A stretch of 64,000 nucleotides of DNA from Vandiemenella viatica (GCA_031002005.1 JARYHS010009186.1:106800829-106864828), one strand, 5' to 3'; positions 19,642 through 32,534 are shown, counted from the first letter of the stretch. A program made the numbers and translations. The notes: generated from the sequence alone by a model not told the origin.

Positions 19642-21366
19642 TTAGAGCCTCCTTAAGTGCCTGGAAAGATCTTTCTTAGTTTCATCCCAGTAAAACTTGG
19701 CGTCTCCCTGCAAAAGTTCTTGCAGTGGACGTGCCATGTTACAGAATCCTTTTATGAAACGCCGGAAGTATGAGCACAGCCCAAGAAAGCTTCTCACATC
19801 ACGAACGTGCTGAGGAGTTGGAAATTCCATGACTGCCCTTACTTTATCTGGATCAGCGCGGACGCCATCTCCGTTGACCAGGTGCCCCAGGATTTTTATC
19901 TCTCTGGCGACGAAGAGGCACTTCTTCGGATTGAGGCGGAGTCCTGCAGTCTGAACACACTTCAGCACCGTTGACAGGCGACTCAGATGTTCTTCAAATG
20001 TTTTCGAGAAAACAACAATGTCATCTAAATAACAAAGACACGTCGTCCACTTAAGGTGTCGAAGTAAGTTGTCCATCATGCGTTCGAATGTGGCCGGAGC
20101 GTTGCATAATCCGAATGGCATTACTTTGAATTCATAGAGGCCATCAGGTGTAATAAAAGCCGTCTTTTCTCTGTCAGCTTCGTCAACCTCGATTTGCCAG
20201 TAGCCTGTCTGCATGTCCATGGTTGAGAAGTATGTAGCTCCTTTCAAACAGTCTAAGGCGTCGTCGATGCGCGGCAGTGGGTAGACATCTTTCTTTGTGA
20301 TTTTGTTCAGCCGCCGATAGTCGACACAGAATCGCCACGTACCATCCTTCTTCTTTACGAGGACCACCGGAGATGACCAAGGACTCTCCGAAGGTTGAAT
20401 AATGTCATTATGCAACATCTTCTCCACTTCCTCTCGAATTATTCGCCTTTCGACTGGTGACAATCGGTACGAGCGCTGGCTAATGGGCGGATGATCCCCA
20501 GTATTGATACGATGCTTTATCGTGGGCCGTTTCGTCTGACCTTTTTTTTGCTGGGGTGTGAATACACCAGAGAATTGGCGTAGTATAGCTAACACCCGGT
20601 GGTGTTGTTCCTTGGTCAGGCCGGACCCTATTGGCAGTTCCATAGTTGTTTCCTCCAGCGTGTTGTCGGTACTAGTAACAGAGCATGGATCTTCGTTAAT
20701 GACGTTGAGCTCGCCCTCCTGGACTGGTTCAGCTGTCCCTATGCACATTCCCTTGGGGATAATTTGTGACTGCTCGTGACAGTTGGTGATCCAAATGTCT
20801 CCTCGACCACCGATAATGCTTATGATAGCCGCTGGTATGTAGATTTCTTTCGTGAGCCTAATAAACTTTCTACTATCGACAAGCACTTCAAGGTTGCGGT
20901 CGTCCGTGTTTTTGACTGGGACTCTTTTCATTGCGAACGGCGGGATTGTCACGTTGTCAACGGCGAATAACTTCCCAGAAGATTCTGTGTTACGTGTACC
21001 CGTCGCAACGACTTCTTCAATTTGCAGCTCAGACGTTCCACAGTCAATGACAGCTTGGGATGCCTTAAGGAAGTCCCATCCAAGGATGACATTATGACTA
21101 CATTCTGTTAAAATGACAAATTCAACTGGCTGGGTCCTGTTGTTGATGGTTATTCTCGCGACACAAGCTCCAGCTGGCTGGACGTACTTTCCATTTGCGA
21201 CCTTTAGCACAGTTGCCCCCGTATCACGGAACATTGTCTTCTTTAGTGTGCGACGATAATTGTCCGACAATACGGAGAAAGAAGCTCCTGAATCAACCAG
21301 CGCCCGGACAGGTTGGCCGTCGATTATAACGTTGATGAGATTTCCCGACATCTTAGTGACTGTCAT
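19642..21366 (-). CDS. Gypsy pol, 5' part: aspartic protease and reverse transcriptase
   Basis: The frame lies -1 relative to gag and is open upstream of the first Met here, so it is expected to be made by -1 frameshifting at the end of gag. Residues about 15-110 form the protease, with ALVDSGASFSVL (catalytic DSGA) and NVILGWDFL. About 250-500 form the [52 protein letters not shown], and the active site CYLDDIVVFS. It ends early in the connection/RNase H entry because of the frameshift. All RT catalytic residues are present, so only the frame break argues against activity. Confidence 0.9.
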   Translation of the reverse strand: MTVTKMSGNLINVIIDGQPVRALVDSGASFSVLSDNYRRTLKKTMFRDTGATVLKVANGKYVQPAGACVARITINNRTQPVEFVILTECSHNVILGWDFLKASQAVIDCGTSELQIEEVVATGTRNTESSGKLFAVDNVTIPPFAMKRVPVKNTDDRNLEVLVDSRKFIRLTKEIYIPAAIISIIGGRGDIWITNCHEQSQIIPKGMCIGTAEPVQEGELNVINEDPCSVTSTDNTLEETTMELPIGSGLTKEQHHRVLAILRQFSGVFTPQQKKGQTKRPTIKHRINTGDHPPISQRSYRLSPVERRIIREEVEKMLHNDIIQPSESPWSSPVVLVKKKDGTWRFCVDYRRLNKITKKDVYPLPRIDDALDCLKGATYFSTMDMQTGYWQIEVDEADREKTAFITPDGLYEFKVMPFGLCNAPATFERMMDNLLRHLKWTTCLCYLDDIVVFSKTFEEHLSRLSTVLKCVQTAGLRLNPKKCLFVAREIKILGHLVNGDGVRADPDKVRAVMEFPTPQHVRDVRSFLGLCSYFRRFIKGFCNMARPLQELLQGDAKFYWDETKKDLSRHLRRL

Positions 21367-21419
21367 CCATGGAGGATTTTCATCTGCGGCGGCCTCACCT
21401 CCGTAGATGGTCGCCTTGC

Positions 21420-22601
21420 TTAGTTTTCCTGCGTGCGGCGGCTAGGGGAGCGGCTGGTAGCTCTGTCCGGCGACGATGAACAGCAGCGGCGCGTCGGGGA
21501 TCGACCTCGTCTAGGGTATGGCGATGGGCTTCTTCCCGTAGGTCGACCGAACTCGTCAGCGGGTGGCTGCCTGGGGTAGAACTGTTCGGATGGCGGACGT
21601 CTTGCGGCAAAATAATCGTCAAATACTCGTCTTCTCTCTCTGCAGTAGCGTATGACATGTCCAGGGCGCCCGCAGTGGAAACATACTGGCGCGTTGTCTT
21701 CTGTCCTCCAGACGTCCGTTCGTCTGCGGGACGTCATAGGTGCCGGAGGATTTGGTTGTGGCCGTGTCGGCCGGTTCCTAGGCTGCCGTTTGGCAGCTGC
21801 AGCATACGTCATATCAGGGCGAGGCCATTCTTCACGTCGAGTGCGATTGGCTCGGCAGACAGGAGCTATTGTCTGAAATACCTCTTTTTCCGCCACGTCG
21901 GCTCCTTCATGACCCACTGGGCTTACATCCATGGCCATGATCTGATGCTCACTCGGTTCAAGAGTCCCAGCTGCCATGAACTGTTGTAATTCTTCTCTCA
22001 CAATTTGTCGTATGAGAGACGCAAAGTCGTGCTGGTCTTCCACAACTGCCATAGGGACTACGTTGGGAAGTCTGTCATACTTCTTTCGCCCAACCCTCCT
22101 TTGTTGCATCTCCTCAATCCGCTGGCACCACTTGATGAACTCTTCCGTCGTAGCGACGTCTTTTATCAGAAGAGCTTGGTACATGTCTTCTGCAATACCT
22201 TTCATTAGGTGCGTGATTTTGTCGGCTTCAGTCATATTCGGGTTGACTACGTTGCATAGGGCCAAAACATCCTGTATGTAAGATTGCGTCGGCTCCCCAT
22301 GTCGTTGGGCCCGGTTCTTCAGTTGTTCTTCCGCCGAGCGGATTTGTCGCTGGTGGTCCCCAAACGTTCTCTTAAGTTCCGTCTGGAACATTTCCCAGTT
22401 ATTCAGTTTATCTTCGTTGTTCTCGAACCACTGCTGGGCGGTTCCGTCCAGATAGAAATAAACATTTGCCAAGCACATGGTATGATCCCACCTGTTGTAC
22501 TTGGCGACTCGGTCGAACCCTTTTAGCCATTTGTTAGGGTCCTGTCCAGCGTCTCCAGAGAACACCGATGGGTGTCGAATGTGCAGCTGGCTTGCCGCCA
22601 T
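21420..22601 (-). CDS. Gypsy gag polyprotein
   Basis: 393 codons from the Met at 22601. An in-frame Met at 22769 lies in the LTR itself and its frame crosses the primer site, so the later Met, in CCCATGGCGG context, is preferred. Residues about 1-160: a capsid-like domain (HPSVFSGDAGQDPNKWLKGFDRVAKYNRWD, split here as HPSVFSGDAGQDP and WLKGFDRVAKYNRWD). Near residue 320: a CCHC zinc knuckle, CFHCGRPGHVIRYC, for RNA binding. The C terminus is Arg/Ser/Pro-rich. The final codons before the stop read GGAAAACTAA, and a -1 slip there opens into the protease frame. It forms the particle that packages the element's RNA. Confidence 0.88.
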   Translation of the reverse strand: MAASQLHIRHPSVFSGDAGQDPNKWLKGFDRVAKYNRWDHTMCLANVYFYLDGTAQQWFENNEDKLNNWEMFQTELKRTFGDHQRQIRSAEEQLKNRAQRHGEPTQSYIQDVLALCNVVNPNMTEADKITHLMKGIAEDMYQALLIKDVATTEEFIKWCQRIEEMQQRRVGRKKYDRLPNVVPMAVVEDQHDFASLIRQIVREELQQFMAAGTLEPSEHQIMAMDVSPVGHEGADVAEKEVFQTIAPVCRANRTRREEWPRPDMTYAAAAKRQPRNRPTRPQPNPPAPMTSRRRTDVWRTEDNAPVCFHCGRPGHVIRYCRERRRVFDDYFAARRPPSEQFYPRQPPADEFGRPTGRSPSPYPRRGRSPTRRCCSSSPDRATSRSPSRRTQEN

Positions 22602-22731
22602 GGGTTTCCTAATGACGCGGACTTTCGGAAGGACGTACTGAGTATATCCTTTGTAGTCCGGTTCCAGTCCGTGTAGGCGGCGACTTTTACGTTGCCTAAT
22701 CGGAGCCACGATCGATGCAGCTGTTGCACAG

Positions 22732-22756
22732 GGTACCCGGCGTCTCCACCAAACTA
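22732..22756 (-). promoter_or_regulatory. Candidate primer binding site of Gypsy copy 1
   Basis: Directly after the 5' LTR the minus strand reads TAGTT, then TGGTGGAGACGCCGGGTACC. A TGG start close to the LTR end is the usual sign of a tRNA 3'-end complement. I could not name the tRNA. Confidence 0.5.
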
Positions 22757-23111
22757 TGTCGCGTTGCAACCGGGGCAGGTGTGAATTCGAAGGTTACTTG
22801 TCAATGAACACAGCACTTAAACTGAGAACAGGTTTATTGAGAACTCAAACATACACGCAGCACTGACTGCCTCTTGGGCAGAATGCTCTTCTATTTATAC
22901 ACAGATAGAACGTACTAGAGATTACAAGAGTAGTTAACAAGTAGAAGTTACAAGTGACCTTAGGAAACATGTAGAATCTTCTGGAAATAATAAACAGAAT
23001 TAAATAATTTTTGTCAGTGGGCGGGATTGAACCGGCGACCTTCGGTACCGCAATTCGTGACGCTACCCGCTGCGCCATGCTGGCAGACGGTACACTGGCG
23101 TTCATGCGGCA
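22757..23111 (-). repeat. 5' LTR of Gypsy copy 1
   Basis: Reads the same as 17384-17738, including the tRNA-like block (23014-23083), the TATA box and the AATAAA signal. The right flank is ATATCAG. Confidence 0.95.
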
Positions 23112-26100
23112 ATATCAGTCAGTAAACAGATTTCAAGCATGCAGGTAGCCTGCATCAAATAATGTAGTAAGGTAATGTAGTGAGGAACTTACAACTTTTC
23201 CAACGAAGAAAAATTTTGGTGAGAAGTGGGAGTTAAAAGAATTTTGAGATTGAACATCTCTTTAAAGCTCCCTCAGTGATTAAAATGTATTAGTGAATGG
23301 TGTAATATTGGGGTTTTTTTCTTTCAAATAATAACTTGCAATCTTCATGTGGATTTAATCTGATTAACTTTCATATTCAGAAGTGTATTAAATATCCTGA
23401 TATAAGTAATAGCTTAAACATTTTTCAAAATAAATTCAGTGACAATATATTGTTGGTGTTTTGTTTACATATCAATAGACTATGTTATCACTGAGCATCT
23501 TTGTAGTGTAAACTTGTATTCTAAATATTACAATGACTCTAGTAACCATTATATAGCATGAACTAGCAAATTTAAATTATTAACTATCAAAGTGTCAGAG
23601 AAAAATATGACAAGGTCATAGCTAATGAGAAAGATCTACCAATCCTGAAGACAAGTTTCATCATTACATTATATTAAATAAAATCTTTTCCAGTAATCAA
23701 TTGCCTTTTTAAGGAATTTTTACGTTTTTTGGAGTCAAGATAAATATAAATTTCATTTTACAAACCAGTTTTCATAGTGACGGAGAGAAAATATCAGTTA
23801 GGCATTGACTGGTGTATATGCAGTGTGCAGCCAGGCATAACATGCTAGGCTGATAACAAATGTAGTAAATGAGAGGAAGTGAAAAGATTCAAGTGCAATC
23901 TTGGGCGATATACATATTTCCACATTAATGTCATACCTCAGCTCAAATTGGAAAGAGGAGAATTCAAATTACATATATTTTTGCATTTTTGTTTAGATCT
24001 GAAACAAGAAGACCTACATTTCCAATGATAGCTATTTCTTCTTCCCCACCTCCCATTGCAGATTTCAATATTTGGCCTCATACTAATGTGGTAGTTTGAT
24101 TTACTTCTTTTTTTCTGAAGAGGTTAATGATATTATGCAAAAAACCATCAGTGCAGAAAATTTATATCATTCATAACTTGAAACAAACTATTTCAGACAA
24201 AATTAATTGCAAGAGCATTAAAAAATCCTATAGGTATTGTGATAATACTGAGAAGGAAAATGCTTTAAAGAAAATATGAAAGAGAAAGTAAACTATTCAC
24301 TTACCAAAATAGAAGGCAGGATGGGAAAAAACTCTTAATCATTTTAAAGATTCTTAAATATTTATGGATATGTAATAATTTTATAATAATCATTTCTGAA
24401 TATAACGTTAATGTTATAAAAGTGTTAACCACCCTAACATTCACATATCACATATTCACAATAACAACATAAAAATCTCTATATAAATGTCAATCTGACA
24501 GCATCATTATATTTTCTTTTACCAAGACATATTTGCCCACATTCTACACCCACAACAGAAGAAAGGATTGAGTCATTAATAAAATTCAGACCAGGTTATG
24601 ATAACAGTAGTTATATCTTATATTACTGGATGGAACGTGTTAAATGTTTAATGGCATGCATTTCATCAGTATTACACTGTCCATGCTTCATGGGCAGGCT
24701 TGTCTAAGTTTTATAAGGCCCTGTTAAATCTCTGGTAAAGATGGTCTTGTGTGTGTAAAATCTATGTATTTCAAATTTCACTGCAATACAGACTGATATA
24801 ACTACAAGACGACAGACCAATTAACCATCAGAATTCTCCCAATTACAAATTCAGTTTTAAAAATATTCGTCAGTGAGTGTTCAAGCTCATGGAAAAATTA
24901 TTGATGGTGAATGTTAGTAGACGTATAAGGTTCTTTGACAGGATTGTTATTTGAAGCAAGCAGAGGTTGGAATCATATGGTCTATTTGAGTGGAAGGAGA
25001 AAATGGAGTTAATTGGAAAGCGGGATAAATATTTAAAATCCCCAAAATTTGGACAGTAAATTTTTATTAATCTTTGATAATTGTAAGCATTCCAAGCTCA
25101 TTCTGGCCCCTACAAATTAATAAGAAATCCAGATTCAGTACTTTCTGTTATTAATTTACTTTACTGTTCTCAGCAATCATTCCTTTCTTCATACTAATCT
25201 TCCAATACAATTAACAACTTTACAATTAATAATTTTCAGTCACACAATTTTTTAATTCTAATAGTATCTGTATTATCTCACTCCCCATTTTCATAACAAA
25301 AAATAGTTATTTGATTTTGTGGTGTTGTAAAATTATGTCTATATTTTATAGTTTTTATGTTAATTTCACTGTAGATAATTTTTTCATGACACACATCATA
25401 ATATGAAAATCCATAAAAGCCTATTCAGCTTTCAGATAACTAGCCACACTGATTTTCTCTTACCATAAAGAATTGTTTACTGCTAAATACTTTAATGTTT
25501 AGTCAATTTGTGTGATCTACACCATGCTGCTATTTATACTGGTAAGTAATAGTTTATTACTGGTCTCAACTTATATTGCATTTAGTCAAATATGCTTTGT
25601 ATCAAGCATTAATCTTCAAATATTATCTACCACAGTTCTATCAGTAGCAACCACTATTTGGACATCTTTTCTGGTAAAGTATATCACCTGGAGGACATAT
25701 TTAGATTTAGTGATGTGTGTGTTGATTTTTTAAAGTCATCTGCAGTCTTTATTTAATTTTGATCAGCAATTGTAAAAGAGGACACATACCTTAAAAGAGA
25801 TACGAATCAATTTCAAAACAGTAGTCACGTGAATGGCTTCATTTCCAGTTGAACATAGCATGGCATAGAAATTTATGTATTTTCTTACTGATCTGGGATC
25901 TGTGTGTGTTTGTTGCATACCTATATATAGCTAGCTGATGACAGTAAAGGAAAAATGAATAGTAATTCTTCCAAGGTTTTCCATGCAATACATATGGTTC
26001 AAAAAGATGGTTAGTATAATGTTTGAAATTATAGAATTTTATAATGTGGTATATCACTATGCTGAGAGGAAGTGACTGCATTCTTAATTTATACTTGCCA

Positions 26101-27129
26101 AACCGCATTCCAATATAAAATCAACCCAACACAGTTTCTATCTTCGCTGAAGTATTTGAAATTAATTCCTTGCAAATTATGGTCAGTCTCACATTTTTAT
26201 TTGTTTTTATACACTGATCATGTGTCCGATTTCTCTCTATTAATATTTGCAAGTGCTTTTATTACCTTCTTGTTCATTGAATGGCTTATTTTTATACTCA
26301 GCTGTGAATGTTACTTTTTCTTTCAATTTTACTGAGTGTATTTTGTGTGACATTCAATTAAATTCTAATAACCATTCTTCATACCTGGTTTTATGTTCAT
26401 TGAACACCTCTACTGTGTTCCACTGCTTTTAAATTTGTTCAGACTGCAGAGTGGTTGATATGTAGACTAAAGCATTGCATACATGTTTAAAAGGATAAAA
26501 GATAGAAGTGTTCCAAATTATGATTTGTAACCCTGGATATAAGATGTGATTTAACCCTTTAAAATCCTTTTTCATCTATAGCACAAAACCACACATTTTA
26601 GAAATCACATATTCACTTACAAATTTCTTGCAATTTATTCTTTCTGAAGTCTCAGAGAAACTCATTGATCTGAAAATACAAAAAAATATTGAATCAGTAA
26701 CCAAGTACTGGAAGTTGACAATTTCCTTCTGGATTTCTTGTCTCATCCAAGAATATTCATTTATAATCTCAATGGAGGTTCTTGTTCCAAAGGGTTTCAC
26801 AATTCTGAATTAGTAATATTCTTAAACACCATACTGCTTTGAGAGCTTTTGAAGGTAATTCTCTGGCTCATTGTAGTTACCACTTGTCAACCTGGCTTAA
26901 TATGCACGATTTTTCAGTGAGTGGATTTCCTTCTCTTCCTGTGAGTTACAATAAATGTAAGTTAAAAGCAGTTTTAATTTTATATTCATAGAACACATTT
27001 ATTAATTAAAAGACTTGTTATGAGTTGCTCTACAGATCTGACAGAACCTATTACTCACAAACACTTTTTCATCCTGAGCAGTAAGAAAAGTAATATGATA
27101 CTGTAACTAAATTTTTGTTAATAACTAAT
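23112..27129. other. Long intronic stretch without a recognised feature
   Basis: About 4 kb of AT-rich DNA. No collagen-like exon (Gly-X-Y pattern with splice sites), transposase, RT motif or RNA gene was seen. Short open frames look random. Confidence 0.4.
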
Positions 27130-27139
27130 TTAATATTAA

Positions 27140-27490
27140 CCTGCCAGTGTGGCTATGAATATTAATGGCTGGGACCAGGTGTTAGTCCTGGACCCATATT
27201 GCCATTTGTAGGTAGCTTTACGCAGTCACTTTCGTGAATAAAGGGACGGTCCGCAATCTCGACCTCATAAACCACAAATTTCACAAACAAAATACAAATA
27301 TCATAGAAAACCTTAATTACATGAATCGCAGACAGGTGGCAACACTTAAGCATCACCCTCCCCCCCTCCCCACACACACAATTGTTCTAGGAAGTGACAA
27401 TCCTTGGTTCTAACTACCTAGTGGAAACATTGGACAAATTGTTAATTAGAAGTACGATGACAATCAACACTTTGCATAAACCAATAGCAT
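27140..27490 (+). repeat. Dispersed SINE-like repeat, copy 1
   Basis: Aligns in the same orientation with 63485-63810. Shared blocks: GGGACCAGGT (27171-27180), a GTAGGTAGCTTT-like block, CAGTCACTTT, TTCACAAACAAA, GGCAACACTTAAG, and AAACATTGGACAAATT followed by TTAATTAGAAG. The partner copy has GGTTTGAGTCCC after GGGACCA, which resembles a Pol III B box, so a tRNA-derived SINE is possible. This copy has an extra C/A-rich segment (27356-27379). Confidence 0.6.
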
Positions 27491-29934
27491 TTTTTCAGAA
27501 ATAATAATAATTTGATATTTTGTACCTAAACTTTGTCCCTAATCTCTATTAGATTGTACTATGATCCTATCCTTATTAATAATGCAGCTTTATTAACTGT
27601 AATGCTGACTATTTTCTATAACAACAAAATCTTTCTTTTCTTCATATAATTGTCTTCTCAATTACTTGGAAACAATTTTTTGAGACCTATGTGATTATAA
27701 TCCTTTAATAATCTGTGTATATTTAGGATGTCAGTGTGGTATCAATACAAATAAAAAGTAAAATTCTGTGAAAAAAAAAACATGCACATGAACAAATATT
27801 GTATGGAGTAAAATTTGGATGCTGTGTAAACACTTTCTGTATAAATTGTAGAGCTACAAGTAAAAACTTATTAACAAACCTAAAACAATTCTTATTAAAA
27901 CTGAAAGCGAAATTAAATTCTGCTGAGTTTTCAATCAAATTTTGTTTTGTATTATAGAAAAATATGTAACTTCTGGAATCAAGTAGACCATTCATTTAAT
28001 TTTTGCCAATCTGTAAAGTTTCATTTAGCAGTACAAATGTTGAATTTATTTTAAAATAAGATAACATATTAGATAAAAATAAAACAATTTTACAATAATG
28101 TGTTTTTCCTGAACAAAGTTCTTAGCTATACTATAGAATTAATAACAATACAAATTATAAATAATGGTATGATCATAGTACGTATGATAAATACTAATTT
28201 AATAAATACTTCAAATTGTGTTCTTGAATATATATTGGGCAATAATAAATAAATTTATAGATGTAAACAATAAATTCACTCTTATCTTGGTTCTCCGTGT
28301 GGAACCTAATGTTTTGGCCATTGTGCTGGGCCTTCATCAGATATTTTTCTTTACCACCTCACCCAGCATAAGGGATCAGCTGTTTTGACTTATGACTGAC
28401 ATGGCCAAATTTTAAGCTCCGATATCATTGCTGCATGCCCTAGCTGGTGCTAAGCATTTTATACTTACTGCCAGATCATACTACATACTACTGGAGGTAG
28501 TGAAGTGTTGCCACTTGTCTACAAAATGTGTATCTATGTTCTGTGTGTGATATAAGCATATTTTTTGTTTGGGAAGTGTGTAGTTTATGAGAGGGATATT
28601 GTTACCATCTTTGCATTCTCCTTCATGGCTGTGGAATACAGCCTAAAAACTGCAGTCAGGATGGCCTGGCCCTGATGCAGAATGAGGTGCCTCAGCACAC
28701 TGGTGGGTTCATTGAATGAAAGATTGTTAACAGACACAACTTTACCACTCCATTATTAAGGAGGACAAGTTAACTGAATGCTTCATTTCTCTCCATATAA
28801 AATCACCATAATCATGACTATGGAAATAATGTTTTAGTTATATTTTTGAGTCTCTCAAAACTTTTTAATATTATTTGCCATACAATATAACCCATAAAGT
28901 TATAACTGGCATGTATCATGTATATAAAAAATTGCTTATATATAATAATTCCTAGATGAGTTGTAAGGCAAATGTGGAGCAAAGATCTATAGCCAGCATT
29001 CACAATGAAATTCATTCCAATTCACTGTGCTTGTAGAGAAAGAGATCATTAAAATAATAGAATTTGAGGGCATACATAAAGTTCTAATCTAATAAATTCT
29101 CAAGAAACTGAACAATAGTCTTATTTGAACTTCTTGGGACCTACACATTGTAATCAAATTTATGATAAAAAATTCTCAGTGAAAAATTCAATAAATTATC
29201 TTGTCAATGTGGCAGGACCTTCAATCCTCTCTATGTACATAGCTATCACTATCAACTTGTTTGTGATGAATGAATACAATGCACTTATCCAAAGATCTCA
29301 AGTTATTAACAATATGTAAAACTTTATATACAAATTTGAAAGAAAAGTGAAAACAGTGTAGTGCACATCAAACACAGAATACTATCATTTTGTTTTGATT
29401 GAGTTATAAAATTTAATAATTATTTAACGTGTCTTCTCTTGGAGTACTTTATTTAAATAAATAAAGCAAATTCATATGGCCTTTCGATCTGTTGTCAGAG
29501 TTCGAATTTCAGTGAGTGACTGGCGAATTAATAACAAATTGCAACAGTATAGCAACTTAGCATGCTTCATACTTTTGCCAGAGATGGTGATCATATTAAG
29601 TGACAGTATACAGTTTCAGTGAGATAGGGATTTCTACTGGGTACCCTGAATTTTCATTGTGGTAGGAGCCTTAACGATTGAGATACCAGATCATTGCTTC
29701 AAATAAATAAATATTGATTATTCAAGACTTATTTTATAGACTACAAAATTTAGCTTACTGGTAACATATAAGTGTGTAAATATAAGAAACGTTTTAACAT
29801 TATCATCCACAATAGGGCAAGAAGAAATTCCATGATATTTTTTGTGAGCCATACAACCCATCTCCACTCTAATTATGATGGTAAACATCATTGTTAATGT
29901 GGCTGAGTTGACCATTGATGCTCTCCTGAGCTCA
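27491..29934. other. Intronic stretch without a recognised feature
   Basis: AT-rich. Around 28280-28760 the base composition is more balanced (CTTGGTTCTCCGTGTGGAAC at 28289-28308, and on), suggesting an old MITE, but I could not define its ends. Confidence 0.35.
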
Positions 29935-30030
29935 GCTATATGATAGGGAATAAGCCAAAATATTGTAATTTGTGTGTTTGTGTAGTGTTTATTTTTTTGT
30001 TGCTGCAGCCCACCTCTCTTCAAACTTTTT
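29935..30030 (+). repeat. Member of a dispersed hairpin-MITE-like repeat family
   Basis: Shares CCAAAATATTGTAATTT, GTGTGTTTGTGT, TTTTTGTTGCTGC and CCCACCTCTCTTCAAAC with the copies at 30930-31025, 39965-40085 (inverted), 45471-45512, 53145-53235 and 58140-58230 (inverted). Confidence 0.55.
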
Positions 30031-30929
30031 AACATATATTTTTATTAAAAGTCCTTATTAAGAGTCACTGTCTCAAATTTTTCCAGTTGTATGGTTGGAT
30101 AATTAGAAGCAGGGGGAAGATACATTGTTAACGACTTTGGGAGCTCCTGTCTTTCGAAATGTGCAACTAAATAAAAATGTTTTGTGATAAACACTTATTG
30201 AAGTTTGAATTGGATCAATAATATTATACTTGATTGAGTATGCAAAAGAAATTATTTTGTCCTTCTGTTAGATGTAGTTAGGAGGAAACCCAAAAGTTTG
30301 TTTCTTTTAGTATTTGTCTACTTATCTGTTTTTCAGTCAGTAAATTACACTCTTCTATCAGATCACAAATTCTGTATCAGCAGCTGATTTATGATGACTT
30401 GACCAGGGGGTGGATATAACAAAATTTGATAATCCAATTTTTGCCATTTTGTCTGCAGAAGAATAATGGAAAGAAAATGTTTATGTGTATTGCTGTTACA
30501 AGTCATTCATGTATTTCCCAATTACTTTTATATATATCAGGACATCATACTGCATTTACAGTACAGTATAACAATAGGAGCTGACATTCATACTGCCAAT
30601 ATTCCTCTTCATCTAATAATGAGAACTGTTATTTTTAATAATAAAATGCTATAATGAATAAATAAAAGATAGAATTGTTTCATCAATTTACACAAAAATG
30701 GTTAATTTTATGCAATTTGTATTTTCTAATGAATACTGGAATGTGATTATTAACTTCATATATAAAAATTAAACTTAGAATAAGAGAATGTTACTTGTAT
30801 GTATGTTATTTTTATGTGCTCTAAAACTCTTCATAATTAAATATACATCATGCACGCTACATGTTAGTCATGCAGTATGTCATGGTGTGTGCACACCCCA
30901 CCTTGCCAAATGGCTCAGAACTACATACA

Positions 30930-31025
30930 TGAATAAGGATTTAAACCAAGATGTTGTAAAGTGTGTGTGTTTTCGTGTTCTTCTGGCCCTCCTGCCATCA
31001 TCCATTGTAAGAGATGGGCTATTTT
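30930..31025 (+). repeat. Member of the same dispersed repeat family
   Basis: GAATAAGGATTTAAACCAAG, ATGTTGTAAAGTGTGTGTG, CGTGTTCTTCTGG and CCCTCCTGCCATCATC match the copy at 53145-53235 closely. Confidence 0.55.
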
Positions 31026-31059
31026 CCCTTTCCTTCCTCATTTTCATATTAGATATTGA

Positions 31060-32534
31060 TGAAAAGGTGGTGCTGTTTGCTTGTGATACTAGCATATCTT
31101 TATAGGACCCAGTCAATTAGAATCTTGAAGACACATCAAATCACAATTTTAAGAAAACAATGGTTGTATGGTTATATGGAACTAAATCATTTCTAAATGT
31201 AGAAAAATCATTATTAATCAAATTTGTAACAAAAAGCAAGTCACATTTATAATGTAGAATCTGGAGATAAAATAATCAGTGGAAGCATTTGCACATAGCC
31301 AAGATGACAACTTAAATGTAAATTGACACATTCAACTTTTTCTTAAAAACTTAGTTTTGCAGCCTTTTCATTAAGAATAATACCTAGAATATGCTTGATT
31401 ATTTCACACATTTCTGTTACTTGATTATTTATGGCACCTTATTCTTGGAAAATTGCAGGACTTATTTGTGGAGTATAAAGACTGTTATACAGACCTGTAA
31501 TTACTGAATATTTCTGTGACTTGCCAGATACAAGGTTTATATGCTTTATATAAGCAAAGAAGTATTTTAAAACATACATACAGCCAGTCTCTAAGACCAT
31601 GTTAATTTGTAGAACCACCTATACAAAATCTGTTGCAGGTTTCATTGACATATATGAGCTTCTCGAGGAAGTTTAATGTATATTAAATGCTGTCCTTTTA
31701 CCTATAGAAGCTTGGCAGTTGTGATTTTAGTGGATCAGGTCAGCAAAATTTGGCACTGGTATACTTTCTTAAAGTATGCTGCTCATATCATTAAAGATAT
31801 AACACTACAATGTGCAGCAGATAAACTGCAGAAAACAGTCTGAAATCAATCAGGATGATTATTAAGAATAAACAGATAGATGATAATGGAGATTTCTGCC
31901 AAATGAAGTTGTTACTAGGACAGTGAATAAATAAACACACATTGAGAAAAAGGAATTGTCTTTTTCTGCCACATATGAAGATCCCCTGAAACATGTCAAG
32001 TGAAATAATTATTCCCCTACTTTTGGCAAAGTAAAATAAGATTAATTGGATCATAGAGATCCAAAATGATATAGAGGAGTAAAGTATAAAAATGCAACAA
32101 GTTGAAAATGGGAATAGAAGAGGATTCTGAAAAACAGAGACAAGAGACATAAAATAAAAAATCAACAGAACAATCACAATAACTGATTAACACAAACTGC
32201 AAGGTTAACAGAATGAATGTTTTGGGGAACATTAGAGGAAGCTGAAAGCCAAATATCCAGTTGTTACTCAGAAGACTTAACTGTATGTGGACTGATTCAA
32301 GCATTCCAATGAAGGTGTAAAATTGTAGATAAAACAACATGCAAAACAGTTGTAGATCATACTAGTCTACATAAAAACTCTGCAGTAACATATATCCATT
32401 ATTACAGGTAACTCACATTAAATGTTACTTCTTACTGAGGATAGGATAAAGTTAATATTATATCACTATTAATTCTACAAGCACTGGCATTGTGAGACCA
32501 TGCCTATGTCTGACCCTCCCATGTTTTAGAGATG
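31060..32534. other. Intronic stretch up to the assembly gap, no recognised feature
   Basis: AT-rich, with no domain or splice-bounded collagen exon. Ends abruptly at the run of Ns. Confidence 0.4.

Larger units (their letters stand above)
17384..23111 (-). mobile_element. Gypsy/Ty3 LTR retrotransposon, nearly intact (copy 1)
   Basis: A 5.7-kb element on the minus strand with 355-bp LTRs (17384-17738 and 22757-23111) that read identical to each other. Order: LTR, primer site, gag, protease, RT, RNase H, integrase, polypurine tract, LTR. There is no envelope gene. Identical LTRs mean a recent insertion. Damage is limited to one apparent single-base frameshift in pol. The flanks do not match: TTAT on the left (17380-17383) against ATAT on the right (23112-23115). 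Confidence 0.95.

Noticed and set aside
22602..22769. The earlier Met at 22769 as the gag start
   Set aside because: It lies inside the LTR and the frame runs through the primer binding site. The Met at 22601 begins the conserved part.
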